DNA of 64,000 bases from Acidovorax sp. A79. Lineage in GTDB: Bacteria; Pseudomonadota; Gammaproteobacteria; Burkholderiales; Burkholderiaceae_C. Position numbers and translations under genes: made by a program. Positions 36,120-44,856 of this stretch are shown piece after piece. The stretch lies in contig NZ_AP028672.1 in NCBI RefSeq assembly GCF_041154505.1, positions 5,062,501 to 5,126,500 of the forward strand, in the 5' to 3' direction. Within the stretch, counting starts at the first letter, position 1. Every line of letters starts with the position of its first letter. The notes under the pieces are model-generated. The model was not told the DNA's origin and made no database searches. It saw only the letters and a program-made list of their open reading frames with translations.

Positions 36120-36516
36120 TATGTCGCCAGACTTTACTGGCGCACGCGGCAGCCCGCGAGAGGGTTTTCACACAGCCTCCAGCGGTTGCGGTCTATCGCG
36201 TGTTCGATCAGAAGTGACGGTCATGGCTACCAAGCTGTCACAGAACTCTGCAGCCGCTTAGCACGGCAAGGTTGACAGTTCGGGGTGTACCTGTCGTATT
36301 CTCCGGGAGCAAACGACTACGAGTTCCAAGCATGCCTTGAGCACGCCTATTCAGACTGGCGTGTTCGGGGTTTCGATGCGCTAGGAGGGTACTCGGGCAC
36401 AGGGAAAGGCTATGGCGCCAGTCAAGCAGTCGCGTGCTTTGTCGGGCACACCAAGGCAATGAAGCGCCAAACAATGGTAGATGCGCTGGTTCAACCGGGG
36501 CGGGAGGTGAATAACG

Positions 36517-37269
36517 ATGCTGACAGACTGGAAAGAACGCAGCGAGGTGATCAAGAACCTCGTATCGACGGCAGCAATCATAGTCGGAGGTCTTTGGGTG
36601 CTCTACCAGTGGGACACCCTGTTTCCGAAGACCCGAGCAGATGTCCAAGCAGCCGCAGCATCTGTTCGAACCGACGTGTCTGGCAGTTTCAAGGTCGAAC
36701 TCCAAATGGACGATGGGGGTTCGGGCGCACCATTTCTCCCACCGCCTGGAGTGAGCGAGGAGACCAGTCTGAGTGACTACTGCCTCGCGCACCCTAAAGA
36801 GGTGCTGGCACATGTAGCCCCCGTGTTCGGACAACTAGTGCTCAAGAGCGCCAGCGGCATTCCAGTCCGTGCGCGCGTGGACAACATCCAAGTCTTTACC
36901 GCGCCAATTAGTATGACGAACATCAGGCCGACAAGCACCTCGCGATTCGGCGCGACGTCGGTGCCCACCACGATGGTCGCGAAGCTCACCGACGAGAACA
37001 TATTTTTTGGCGGGTTAAGGGAGAACCGCGTAGAGAGAGGTCAGGAAGTACAGGTGGCGGTGTTGTTCGATGCATCGATCCCCGTGCAGTGCGAACACCT
37101 TGAACGGCTGGTACTTTTCAAGGCTGAGGTGTCTCTGACGGCGATGGATCCTGCTAGGGACAAACCCGTTGGCTCACCTGTATCCAAGATCTTCGTAACC
37201 GCATGCCAGTTGAACCCACGATCGGCACCCACCTGCAACATAAACAGCATCGAAGCACGGGGGCAATGA
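36517..37269 (+). CDS. Membrane-anchored hypothetical protein
   Basis: 250 aa. One N-terminal transmembrane segment (VSTAAIIVGGLWVLYQW) is followed by an exported or cytoplasmic domain without recognisable family. Two Cys pairs lie near the C-terminus (CEHLERL, CQLNPRSAPTC). It starts ~400 bp from the transposase and ends 336 bp before the integrase fragment; no gene is supported at 37270-37605. Confidence 0.6.
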   Translation: MLTDWKERSEVIKNLVSTAAIIVGGLWVLYQWDTLFPKTRADVQAAAASVRTDVSGSFKVELQMDDGGSGAPFLPPPGVSEETSLSDYCLAHPKEVLAHVAPVFGQLVLKSASGIPVRARVDNIQVFTAPISMTNIRPTSTSRFGATSVPTTMVAKLTDENIFFGGLRENRVERGQEVQVAVLFDASIPVQCEHLERLVLFKAEVSLTAMDPARDKPVGSPVSKIFVTACQLNPRSAPTCNINSIEARGQ

Positions 37270-37605
37270 GTGCATGCCAGAGGAACCGTCTTGTTCAGCC
37301 TATGGCTACCTTGCGAACTTGACCACCCCTCCCTGCAGAATGACTACGCTGCCATTCGGCGGGACAGCTTCAATCACTCACTCTCGTCCCGTCTGGCTCG
37401 CTGCCTTGCAGCGGTTGCTGTCGGTCGCCGGAGGACGCCAAGTGCCGGGGCTCGGTTTCAATGCGGACATTGGGCTACCCACCCAAACGCGGCGCCAACG
37501 CCCGGACTCAAAGGCGTTACCGACAGTGCCCCAGTCGGCGCCCCGATAGCCGCCAACGAGAGCGACCGCCCCAAAACAATCACCGACGAGGTCGCTTTCG
37601 CGTCC

Positions 37606-37920
37606 TCAGATTTCCGTCTGCTCGGAGATCTCGAGAGCATCATCGACCTCGATGCCGAGGTACCTCACCGTCGATTCCAGCTTGGAATGTCCGAGGAGCA
37701 GTTGCACAGCGCGAAGGTTCTTGGTGCGCCGATAGATCAGAGTCGCCTTCGTCCTTCGCATTGAGTGCGTGCCGTAGTCGGCGTGGTCCAGGCCCAGGTC
37801 GTCAACCCAATGCTGGAGGATTCTCGCGTACTGCCGGGTTCCGAGATGGGGCGAATCATGGAGCCGGCAGGGAACTAAGAAGGCTTCCGACTTCAGCCTG
37901 CGGTTGGGGTTCCTCCGGGG
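37606..37920 (-). pseudogene. Tyrosine recombinase (integrase), C-terminal fragment
   Basis: A 104-codon open stretch without a usable start. It contains LHDSPHLGTRQYARIL, then THSMRRTKATLIYRRTKNLR with the H-x-x-R box, LLLGHSKLESTVRYLG with the GH and the nucleophile-region Tyr, and the ending VDDALEISEQTEI. This is the catalytic C-terminus of a phage-type integrase. A TAA lies immediately upstream in frame, so the N-terminal half is missing. It abuts the Abi-C/DUF3800 operon and probably marks how that cargo arrived. Confidence 0.85.
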
Positions 37921-37943
37921 TTAGATCGTGAGTGTTCATCTTG

Positions 37944-38789
37944 TCAGCGGGATCGCGCCTTTCTGGCGAGCTTCGCCAGCATGTAGGCGGAGACGGCGCC
38001 GACGATTTCGATGGCGGCCTTGATCTCTTCGTCACTCACCGTAGGAAGCCAAGGGCGGCCATGCCCCGTCCCCTGCTTGTTCCGCAGGCGATTCACGCCG
38101 ACAGCGGCCGTGAACAGCCCTCGTTCCATGGCTTTCACGCCTGACTCTCCCGGCTGCACGGGCATGGCCGCCGCCGTGATGCCCAAGGCCACGAAGGCCA
38201 TTCCAAGCAGGCCCTCGAAGTTTGCTCCCTGTGGGTAGCTGCCGTTGAGGGTCAACAGCGCGTGCGCCGCTGTGGCCTCCATCAAGTCCTTGCCGGTGCC
38301 GGCGACCAGAGCGGCGTCTTCCGCCCCCTTCTGGGCGCGAGCCGCGTAGATGCGTAGGGCATCGGTCAGCTCTACACCGCTCAGCGCGTCGAGCAGCTTG
38401 GGCGCTAGCGAACCGTCGTCGCCCAGCGTGAACCCTTCGGAGGCGAACGCCGCCTTAGCGTTCTCGACAGCCTCGCGCCCCACGTAGTTTGGAGAAGCGG
38501 GGCGAAAGCCGCCACTCGCGCGAATCTTGGCGAGCAAGCCCGCCACGAACTTCGATGCCGCAGCAGGGGCGTCTTCCATCGCCGTGTAGAGGATCGCGCG
38601 GACGCGCTTGGCCTTGCCGATCGTGTTCTGCCCCTGTTGCCTCGGGTCCATTGAGGCCAAGGTGCAGGCGTTCACTTGAAAGTCGATGTCGCTATGGGAA
38701 GGCTCGCGCCACATGCCGTTAGATTGGGAATCGTCCACGAGTTGCGCTAATGCGTGGGCTATAGTGTCGGTGACGGGAGGATTTGCCAT
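37944..38789 (-). CDS. Abi-C (HEPN-like) family protein
   Basis: 281 aa. The C-terminal ~120 residues resemble the abortive-infection C-terminal domain: ALLTLNGSYPQGANFEGLLG, VNRLRNKQGTGHGRP and AAIEIVGAVSAYMLAKL, where the R..GTGHG element is the usual conserved core. The N-terminal ~150 residues are helical and unassigned. Its ATG lies 3 bp after the DUF3800 stop, so the two are co-translated. It is probably the effector of a two-gene defence unit; this is inference from family and context. Confidence 0.75.
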   Translation of the reverse strand: MANPPVTDTIAHALAQLVDDSQSNGMWREPSHSDIDFQVNACTLASMDPRQQGQNTIGKAKRVRAILYTAMEDAPAAASKFVAGLLAKIRASGGFRPASPNYVGREAVENAKAAFASEGFTLGDDGSLAPKLLDALSGVELTDALRIYAARAQKGAEDAALVAGTGKDLMEATAAHALLTLNGSYPQGANFEGLLGMAFVALGITAAAMPVQPGESGVKAMERGLFTAAVGVNRLRNKQGTGHGRPWLPTVSDEEIKAAIEIVGAVSAYMLAKLARKARSR

Positions 38790-38792
38790 CGG

Positions 38793-39965
38793 TCAAAGCG
38801 GGCGATCTGCGCAAGCTTCGAGCGCAGCCTTCACGCGCGCGTTGTCCCGGGCCATAAGCTCCCGCACTTCGGCGACGCGTTCCGGCGGAACGTGCGCAAC
38901 GTCTGGCACGGAACTGAGTTCCGGCGCCCATCGGTGCCACAGCCCCATCAACGAGAGCTCGTTGGTCTCTCCTTTCGGGGCATTGAACCTCACCAGCGGC
39001 ATCAACGCTTCAGCGACAGGTTTGCCCTCGTCGAGCCGACGATGAATCCACAGCATCACGTCCACGAGCTCGAGGCCTGCACTCTTCTCGCTCGACAAGA
39101 ATTCCACAGGGATCGTTGGCATGCCATCGAACTCCAACTTGGGCATGCCGGGCCCTTGGGCAAACTGAGTCCCTGTCGCCTTGGCATACATCTCCGAAAG
39201 CGTTTTTTGGGCCCCGTTGAACTCCGCCTGCTGATCGACGACGATCCGCGACGCCTCGGTGTTCGCTTCCAGAAGGCGTCGGGCCATCCCCTGCATCACA
39301 AACTGAAATCCGATCACGTTCGGGCTGATCGGGTGGAGCGCCGTCTTTTTCAGCTTCTTGGGAAGGTGTTCGCTGGAGGCGTTGTAGGAAATCTCCCCTG
39401 GGTTTTTGGCCGCCCAAGTAAGCCCATCGATGACGCGTCCGCGCAAACCTTCCTCTGGGATGTGGCCGCAGCGCGAAATCAGCTCGACGCACACGTCCCG
39501 AAGCTGCCTGGCTGCCCTTTCGTCATCTCCTTCGATACGGGCCTGCCAAGCTGCCTTTGCCAACTCCTCATCGAACAGTTCCGCGACACGAAACAGGACG
39601 CCATAGCGCATCGGTGTCCAGTAGTCGGCCCAGCGCACGGATTCGTTCATGCCGGAGTCGAACACTTGATCGAAGAACTGCGTGATGGCCAAGTCCACCT
39701 TGCGCACTTTGTAGAAGTCGAAGCGGATGCGCAGCTTGCGGAGCAAGTTAAGGACCGCCGGGGCGATACGAGGCAGCTTCTCGTTGCCTAAGTCCTTGGC
39801 ATGGATGCGCGCGACGCAGAGAGTCTCCCGCATTTGCTCGACCTTTTTCAAGGCCGCTACGTCTAGGTCGGCCGGGCTAGAGAGAACGCCGTAGGAGAGG
39901 GTAGGCTGGTTGGGGTCGAACAGATGCAACCCTGTATTTCCGCCCTCATCGATGTAAAAGAACAT
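38793..39965 (-). CDS. DUF3800 family protein
   Basis: 390 aa. The N-terminus MFFYIDEGGNTGLHLFDP carries the DUF3800 signature D-E-(S/G)-G, thought to be a metal-binding RNase H-like start. The central ASRIVVDQQAEFNGAQKTLS and the later SAGLELVDVMLWIHRR supply further conserved Asp residues. DUF3800 proteins often occur in defence islands and mobile elements. It is first in an operon with the Abi-C-like gene. Nuclease activity is inferred. Confidence 0.8.
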   Translation of the reverse strand: MFFYIDEGGNTGLHLFDPNQPTLSYGVLSSPADLDVAALKKVEQMRETLCVARIHAKDLGNEKLPRIAPAVLNLLRKLRIRFDFYKVRKVDLAITQFFDQVFDSGMNESVRWADYWTPMRYGVLFRVAELFDEELAKAAWQARIEGDDERAARQLRDVCVELISRCGHIPEEGLRGRVIDGLTWAAKNPGEISYNASSEHLPKKLKKTALHPISPNVIGFQFVMQGMARRLLEANTEASRIVVDQQAEFNGAQKTLSEMYAKATGTQFAQGPGMPKLEFDGMPTIPVEFLSSEKSAGLELVDVMLWIHRRLDEGKPVAEALMPLVRFNAPKGETNELSLMGLWHRWAPELSSVPDVAHVPPERVAEVRELMARDNARVKAALEACADRPL

Positions 39966-40193
39966 GCTCGCTCCAACTCGGCCGCACAGGGAAAGACGCT
40001 AGTTTATGCATTTTCAAGGCCGCGCTATCCCTGTTTTGCTTAGTTAGAGGTAGTCGGCAGACGCGGCACGTGCAGAGACAGCTATCCGGCGATGGTCCTT
40101 TCGCCCAGTCAAGGTCCCCCTCCGTCCACGTCGGCCAACGTCAGGTGTCGGCGACAGCGGTCATCGCGCAGCCGAACCTGACCGTCCGCATCC

Positions 40194-40233
40194 AGCCTGA
40201 AGCTGCCACGCCGGGGGGGCGGCTCTGCAGCGA
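40194..40233. repeat. Dispersed repeat, copy 1
   Basis: This 40-bp stretch shares an identical first 21 bases (AGCCTGAAGCTGCCACGCCGG) and the ending TCTGCAGCGA with 42884-42922. It lies in the 440-bp gap 39966-40407, in which I see no gene. The two copies bracket the 695-aa nuclease-like gene. Confidence 0.7.
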
Positions 40234-40407
40234 CATCCGCCAGATGGAGCCGCGTGCACGGTTCGGGACGCAGAGCCGCCCTTGAATCACTTGTCGACGC
40301 GGCAGTAGCAATGATCGCGGCCAGGCGAACCAGCCATCGAAACGGTTTCGCCACCGCCCTTTCCCCCACCCGGCATCAAGGCCTACCGGCACATACAGGT
40401 GAGTGGC

Positions 40408-42495
40408 TCATGCATCCTCGACCGGTTTCGAGGCCGCAATTAATTCCGTCGGAGTGACAACGAAGCCTCGCAGCGGATTACCTCGCATGTCGACCAGTGG
40501 ATCGATCACCACCTGAAAGCCGCGCTCGAAAGAGGAAGTTACCAGCATGTCGAAATCGCGATCTTCAGCAACCACAGCAACCGCATAGGGGGGCACCTCT
40601 ATCCCGGCGGCGGACCAATTTTCCAGAAAGGTAGAAAGCTGGAAAGGATCCGAGATCAGGGGAATAGGGCCCTGGATATCCAGTGGCCGGCCGGTCTCCA
40701 GATCCATAAGCACAACGAGCGGCGTGTAGTGATTCCGCTTCGATGAGTAAGCAATCTCAATGGCGGCCGTGAATTGAGCAACTTCTGCATTGACGCATTT
40801 CAGCAGACGCTGACCCGGTTTAAGGCGCGGCGCGATGGAGGAGTAGGTTCCGTAGATCTCGCGGTCAGATGTGTAGCACCAGGGGTTGCGGGCTTTGATG
40901 GCCTTAGCGAAACTTTCGCTCATCTCCGCCGCGTACTGTAGGGCCTCCTCCCGGCCCAACCGGACTACCCTTGCTCGCTCGGTGGCGTAGGAGGAGCTCC
41001 CATCCTCCAGGTTAAATCTGACGCACCAAGTCCCTCGACCAGTTCCGGTGGGTGCAGCATTCCACGCGGCATATGCGATCCCATCACGCCCTGGACTCTG
41101 GGAGATCAGACTGGGCCCGAGTCGGTTCGCAAGAACCCAAGCCTCGTAGTCGAAGTCCGTGAGTACGGCGAACTCGGCAAACAATTCGGATCGAATCTCT
41201 CCGAGGACACGCAGACTGGGTCTGTGGCATCTTTGATGGACGTAGCCGACCGCCAACTCGACGTCTTCTTCGTCCACCTCGGCGACCAGCGCCTTATTCT
41301 CCGAGACCGGATCGCCACAAACAACGCACCGGAGTAGGTGTCGGTTGCGTTGGATCAGCCCTTCCAAGAGTGCGCGATGAGCCTTGGCCCAAGGACTCTC
41401 GTTGGGGTTGTCCTTTCCCCCGTAGGGCCAGAGCACCACCTTGCGGCCAGCCACCGAAGCCTTGTTCGCATCGAAGTAGCGTCGCGTGCCCTCAATGGTG
41501 GCAGCACGATACAGAACCTTATGTGCCGCTCCATTGAAGTGGGTGTACCCGTCATCCGTGAAAGTGAGCCGCCGCTTGCCATCTTCGGCGAAGCGGTAGA
41601 ACTCCGCCACTGTGATTCCCTCTGTGCCGCAGAAGCCGTCTATCACCACGACCTCCTTGCCCGCGGCGACACTGTTCATCTGCTGCACGGGCAGGCGGAA
41701 CTCATCCTCCGCTACCTTCTTCTCCCCCTCGGGCTTGATGAGCTGGCCCACCCGCTCACGCAGGCCCGCGAGATCGACAGACCCTCGGCGCCCAGCGAGC
41801 GTGGAAGCCAGTTCCAACAAGGACGCCCAAACCAGCTTGGGCTCAACGATGGAACGACTCTTGAGCAGGACTAGCGCCAGCGCCTCATCACTGCCTCCAT
41901 CTTCAAGGTCGAACGGCAGGACCCAAATGCATCGCAGGATCTCGTCAATGGCCTCGTCCTCGACGGTGCTCTGACGTAATTCCCTGAGATGGTGTGAAAT
42001 GAGCTTTCGGGTCTTCCCAAGCACCTCTTGCTCAGCCTCGGTGAGCGGGTCTGACACCAGCGCCTGAGCATTCAGGCGCACCGACTCGGTCAGCTTTCGC
42101 AGATCGAAAGTCACGCGATCGGAAGACCGGCGAGCTGTCGCCAGGGCGTAGCGATCTCCCGGCTGCCAATCAGTTTCGTGGTGATGAACAAACTGCGCTA
42201 TGGCCTTAGAAAACGGCGAGTCAATGGCCTCCGATAGTGAAACGCTGCGCTTGGCCTGGATGAGCACGCGGAACTGTTCGCCGCGCAGCACGATATCGTC
42301 GATCGCCTGCGCAGTCTCCAGGTGAATGCTGCATATCGTTTGGCCCGTGCCAAGTGACAGTACAGAAAACCCGTCGCCTCCAATCAGCGCATGCACCATC
42401 GCAAAGGCAGCCACCCGCTCCTGGAAGCCTGCACCCGCGGCGACGGCCGCTCCACCCGCCGTCCCCTGCTTTTTTTTCCTTTTCTTCGTGGTCAT
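40408..42495 (-). CDS. Large nuclease-like protein (PD-(D/E)xK-type N-terminus, Cys/His cluster in the middle)
   Basis: 695 aa from ATG 42495. After a Lys-rich start (MTTKKRKKKQG), residues ~25-140 read GFQERVAAFAMVHALIG, then AIDDIVLRGEQFRVLIQAKR, with the Asp and the Q-A-K triad of a restriction-type nuclease as in Cap4/DUF4297-like domains. A possible zinc site follows at CVVCGDPV ... YVHQRCH (residues ~410-445). The remaining ~250 residues, ending near AVVAEDRDFDMLVTSSF, match no family I know. It stands alone between two copies of a dispersed repeat. An anti-phage DNA-cutting role is a hypothesis. Confidence 0.7.
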   Translation of the reverse strand: MTTKKRKKKQGTAGGAAVAAGAGFQERVAAFAMVHALIGGDGFSVLSLGTGQTICSIHLETAQAIDDIVLRGEQFRVLIQAKRSVSLSEAIDSPFSKAIAQFVHHHETDWQPGDRYALATARRSSDRVTFDLRKLTESVRLNAQALVSDPLTEAEQEVLGKTRKLISHHLRELRQSTVEDEAIDEILRCIWVLPFDLEDGGSDEALALVLLKSRSIVEPKLVWASLLELASTLAGRRGSVDLAGLRERVGQLIKPEGEKKVAEDEFRLPVQQMNSVAAGKEVVVIDGFCGTEGITVAEFYRFAEDGKRRLTFTDDGYTHFNGAAHKVLYRAATIEGTRRYFDANKASVAGRKVVLWPYGGKDNPNESPWAKAHRALLEGLIQRNRHLLRCVVCGDPVSENKALVAEVDEEDVELAVGYVHQRCHRPSLRVLGEIRSELFAEFAVLTDFDYEAWVLANRLGPSLISQSPGRDGIAYAAWNAAPTGTGRGTWCVRFNLEDGSSSYATERARVVRLGREEALQYAAEMSESFAKAIKARNPWCYTSDREIYGTYSSIAPRLKPGQRLLKCVNAEVAQFTAAIEIAYSSKRNHYTPLVVLMDLETGRPLDIQGPIPLISDPFQLSTFLENWSAAGIEVPPYAVAVVAEDRDFDMLVTSSFERGFQVVIDPLVDMRGNPLRGFVVTPTELIAASKPVEDA

Positions 42496-42883
42496 CGATG
42501 CGTCTCGCAAGAGTTCGTCGGCAGCTTATGGAGATCGAAAAGTCGTCCCAAGAACTTTGCTTTCTCGAGGCGTCTCGACCGACTGGCCGCCTCCGAGACA
42601 ATGGAGTGGATGATGTTCCTGCTGGTCAACTTGGTGATCTTCATGTGAGTGCACCGCTATTTGGGGTGCGTGGGTTTTGTACGCGCCTGACATTAGGAAG
42701 CCATCGACGCATCCCGCGATGGCAGGTCTTGATCGCCCGGAATGCCGGACCACAGTTGTACCGCAGAAAAATTGGCGAGCCGGTGGACCAGAGGCAGTCG
42801 GCACCAAATACAGCGCCCACCGCCTGAGCGGCAGGTTGAGGAGCCTGCCGCCGTTCAGTTGCCGAGACTGAGTGGCTAAGAGT

Positions 42884-42922
42884 AGCCTGAAGCTGCCACG
42901 CCGGAGGTCGGTTCTGCAGCGA
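42884..42922. repeat. Dispersed repeat, copy 2
   Basis: Partner of 40194-40233 in the same orientation. It lies in the 500-bp gap 42496-43002, in which I see no gene. Degenerate relatives may also lie near 43400-43440. Confidence 0.7.
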
Positions 42923-43002
42923 TTGCCGTCATCCAAATTTTTCCGTCGAATGCGTACTATCGGCCACTAGCCGCAATTCAAACAAGTTGGGACTCACAGA
43001 AA

Positions 43003-43395
43003 ATGCGCGTTATACAACTAGTTTTTGGCGCTGTCTTCGTGCTCACACTTTCAAGCTGTGGAAAGTCCCAAGAAGCGCAGTCCACTATCGCCATACAGCG
43101 CGCAGCTCCCTCAGGTGAACAAGCTTTGGTAGTAGGGGAGATGGTCGGCTTCTCTATTGAGGTTCGGGCTCAGAACTTTAGAGGGCCGGCTCATGTGGGC
43201 CTCGTAATTCAATCGGCAGACCGGACAGTTTTGGCTTCGTTAGAGCCAGTGCCAATAGATCCTGGAAAGAGCGTGCAATTGGAAGCTTCCGTGACTGTTC
43301 CCAAGACAACGTCGATCCAAGTGTTCACACCTCTGTTCCTGGGTGATAAGTCGCAAACTTCAGTCTTGGACACCCGGATATACAAAGTGCTCTAG
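43003..43395 (+). CDS. Small lipoprotein
   Basis: 130 aa. Signal peptide MRVIQLVFGAVFVLTLSSCG with lipobox LSSC. The mature part looks like an immunoglobulin-like beta sandwich (EMVGFSIEVRAQNFRG, VQLEASVTVPKTTSIQVF). It is convergent with the first gene cassette. Function unknown. Confidence 0.7.
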   Translation: MRVIQLVFGAVFVLTLSSCGKSQEAQSTIAIQRAAPSGEQALVVGEMVGFSIEVRAQNFRGPAHVGLVIQSADRTVLASLEPVPIDPGKSVQLEASVTVPKTTSIQVFTPLFLGDKSQTSVLDTRIYKVL

Positions 43396-43446
43396 ACAGC
43401 GACAGCCTACGGCCAGGAACAGTCGGTCGCCGCTGGCGAAAGCGGT

Positions 43447-43565
43447 ATCTCAACGCTCAAGGTAAGCGGCGCCGGAGTACCGAAGGTGCGCAGGGCACCA
43501 ACACTGGCCATGAAGATGGCGAAGCCATGGCCAGTGTTGGCGTCCGCTTGACCGACCAGTTAGGC
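43447..43565 (-). other. attC: attC recombination site of cassette B
   Basis: On the minus strand it begins GCCTAAC (43565-43559), continues TCAAGCGGACGCC, has a 15-bp inverted repeat (CCAACACTGGCCATG/CATGGCCAGTGTTGG), and ends GCCGCTTACCTTGAGCGTTG then AGAT. The left and right arms closely resemble class 1 cassette attC sites (GTCTAAC...TCAAGCCGACGCC and GCGGCTTAACTCAAGCGTTAGAT). The R' core has one extra base relative to GTTRRRY. Its 119-bp length is within the known range. Confidence 0.8.
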
Positions 43566-43581
43566 GCTTGTTTTCGGTTCG

Positions 43582-44202
43582 TCATAACGGTGGTGGCATG
43601 CACTCTGGGTAGTGGGCTGCGAGGTCCAAGATGTCTCGTTGAAGCGGCTGCAAGCCGCTGAGGACTGATGCTTGCATGGCCGCAACGATGGCCAGCCCGT
43701 TGGCATTCCTGGCGATGCTTTCAATGAGTTGGACTGGGTAGCCCTCTGCATGCCGCCTAAGCGGGTGGATGCCTGCATGAGCATATGAATTGAGCGCCTT
43801 CCATGAGTTTTCTTTGAAGCGCTTTAATGCGTCATGTGCCTGTGGTGGTCCCTGCCGCTCAACAGCGCTCATCATGTCGGCCACCATGGGAAGGTTCTTG
43901 GCGGCTTGCTCGGCCTCAAGCGTGAGTTCGGACGAAAGTCTCTCGATTTGCGAGTCTGACGCCGCGTACAGAACCCAGATAGATCGAAGCAACGCTTCAA
44001 ACTGTGCTCTGTGAACCGTAACTGCAGAAGGAAGCAACGCTGCCTTGAGCAAGTTGATGCTGGCAGACCAATGCTCCAAAGACATTGAACAAGCAACATC
44101 GCTAGTTTTCAGCCTTGTAGATTGATCGTATAGAGGCAAATCAATGAGGGCAAACAGCTTCGCTGAAAGTTCCTCAGTAGCCGTAAAGATGTTTCTGCTC
44201 AT
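43582..44202 (-). CDS. Gene cassette B: hypothetical helical protein
   Basis: 206 aa, helix-rich, with LEHWSASINLLKAALLPSAV, HRAQFEALLRSIWVLYAASD and ALNSYAHAGIHPLRRHAEGY. It resembles DUF6988-type proteins often found on integron cassettes, with a HEPN-like flavour but no clear catalytic motif. The ATG lies 13 bp after the core of one attC and the stop 16 bp before the next, the standard compact cassette layout. It probably relies on upstream transcription. Confidence 0.75.
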   Translation of the reverse strand: MSRNIFTATEELSAKLFALIDLPLYDQSTRLKTSDVACSMSLEHWSASINLLKAALLPSAVTVHRAQFEALLRSIWVLYAASDSQIERLSSELTLEAEQAAKNLPMVADMMSAVERQGPPQAHDALKRFKENSWKALNSYAHAGIHPLRRHAEGYPVQLIESIARNANGLAIVAAMQASVLSGLQPLQRDILDLAAHYPECMPPPL

Positions 44203-44215
44203 ATGGCCTGCAAGC

Positions 44216-44305
44216 GCCTAACGTTGGCGCTGTACGGCGCGCAGCCCGCGCCGCGAAGCGGCAACCTGTGGCTGCGTGTCCGCGACGAGCAACCTGTTAT
44301 TCGGC
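44216..44305 (-). other. attC: attC recombination site of cassette A
   Basis: On the minus strand the site begins GCCGAATAAC and ends with the consensus core GTTAGGC (44222-44216). Inside are nested inverted repeats, GCAGCC/GGCTGC and CCGC-TTCG-CGGC-type, able to fold into the single-stranded hairpin used by integron integrases. The 5' core is degenerate. Size is 90 bp. Confidence 0.7.
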
Positions 44306-44311
44306 TTTTTA

Positions 44312-44710
44312 CTAGGGCACATAGACCATATAAACGACGAATTCGAAGCCGCCTTGAGCCTCTGATACCTGAAGGCTCAGCACAAGATCGCTTCTCCCCT
44401 CTGAAAGCGACCAAAGATCAATAAGTGCATCCCATCGATCGCCTTGCCAGATGCATACCGAGGAAGCCCACGTTTCTTCCGGCAGCGCAACCAACTCTGC
44501 TCCGTAGTCTTGGATGTAACTTTTGATGTGCTCCGCCGTTTTAGTAGAAACCGGAGCCACGCCAGGTACACCAGCATTGAGTTGATAGTCATGGCGCACA
44601 AATGCATCAACAACGCTACAAATGACTGGGCGCCAGGCTGTCGGGATAGGAAGCTCCGATTCTGCATCCTTGATTGCCAAAACCACCGGTTCATTCTTAC
44701 TCGAGTTCAT
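44312..44710 (-). CDS. Gene cassette A: hypothetical protein (DUF7668-like)
   Basis: 132 aa. It contains VVDAFVRHDYQLNAGVPGV, IQDYGAELVALPEETWASSV and LWSLSEGRSDLVLSLQV, a pattern I associate with small cassette or immunity-type proteins. The stop is 6 bp before its attC. Its ATG follows an attC-like arm by only a few bases. Biological role unknown. Confidence 0.7.
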   Translation of the reverse strand: MNSSKNEPVVLAIKDAESELPIPTAWRPVICSVVDAFVRHDYQLNAGVPGVAPVSTKTAEHIKSYIQDYGAELVALPEETWASSVCIWQGDRWDALIDLWSLSEGRSDLVLSLQVSEAQGGFEFVVYMVYVP

Positions 44711-44736
44711 TCACAACGCTTTCTGAAGCGGCATAA
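44711..44736 (-). other. attC: Partial attC-like arm upstream of cassette A
   Basis: The minus strand reads GCCGCTTCAGAAAGCGTTGTGA and then the cassette A start codon. It resembles the right arm of the attC at 43447-43565 (GCCGCTTACCTTGAGCGTTG). The left arm is missing; an IS110-type sequence begins soon after, so the site was probably cut by insertion or deletion. Confidence 0.5.
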
Positions 44737-44856
44737 CGAATGAAAGGGACTTCCCCGTCCCGAGTGAACCGCGCAGTTGCGGGATAAGGCATCCAGGTGC
44801 CACGATGGGAAGTTCGATCTCTCATCAACTTACTCGCTTGTTGGAAGGGGAAGTCC

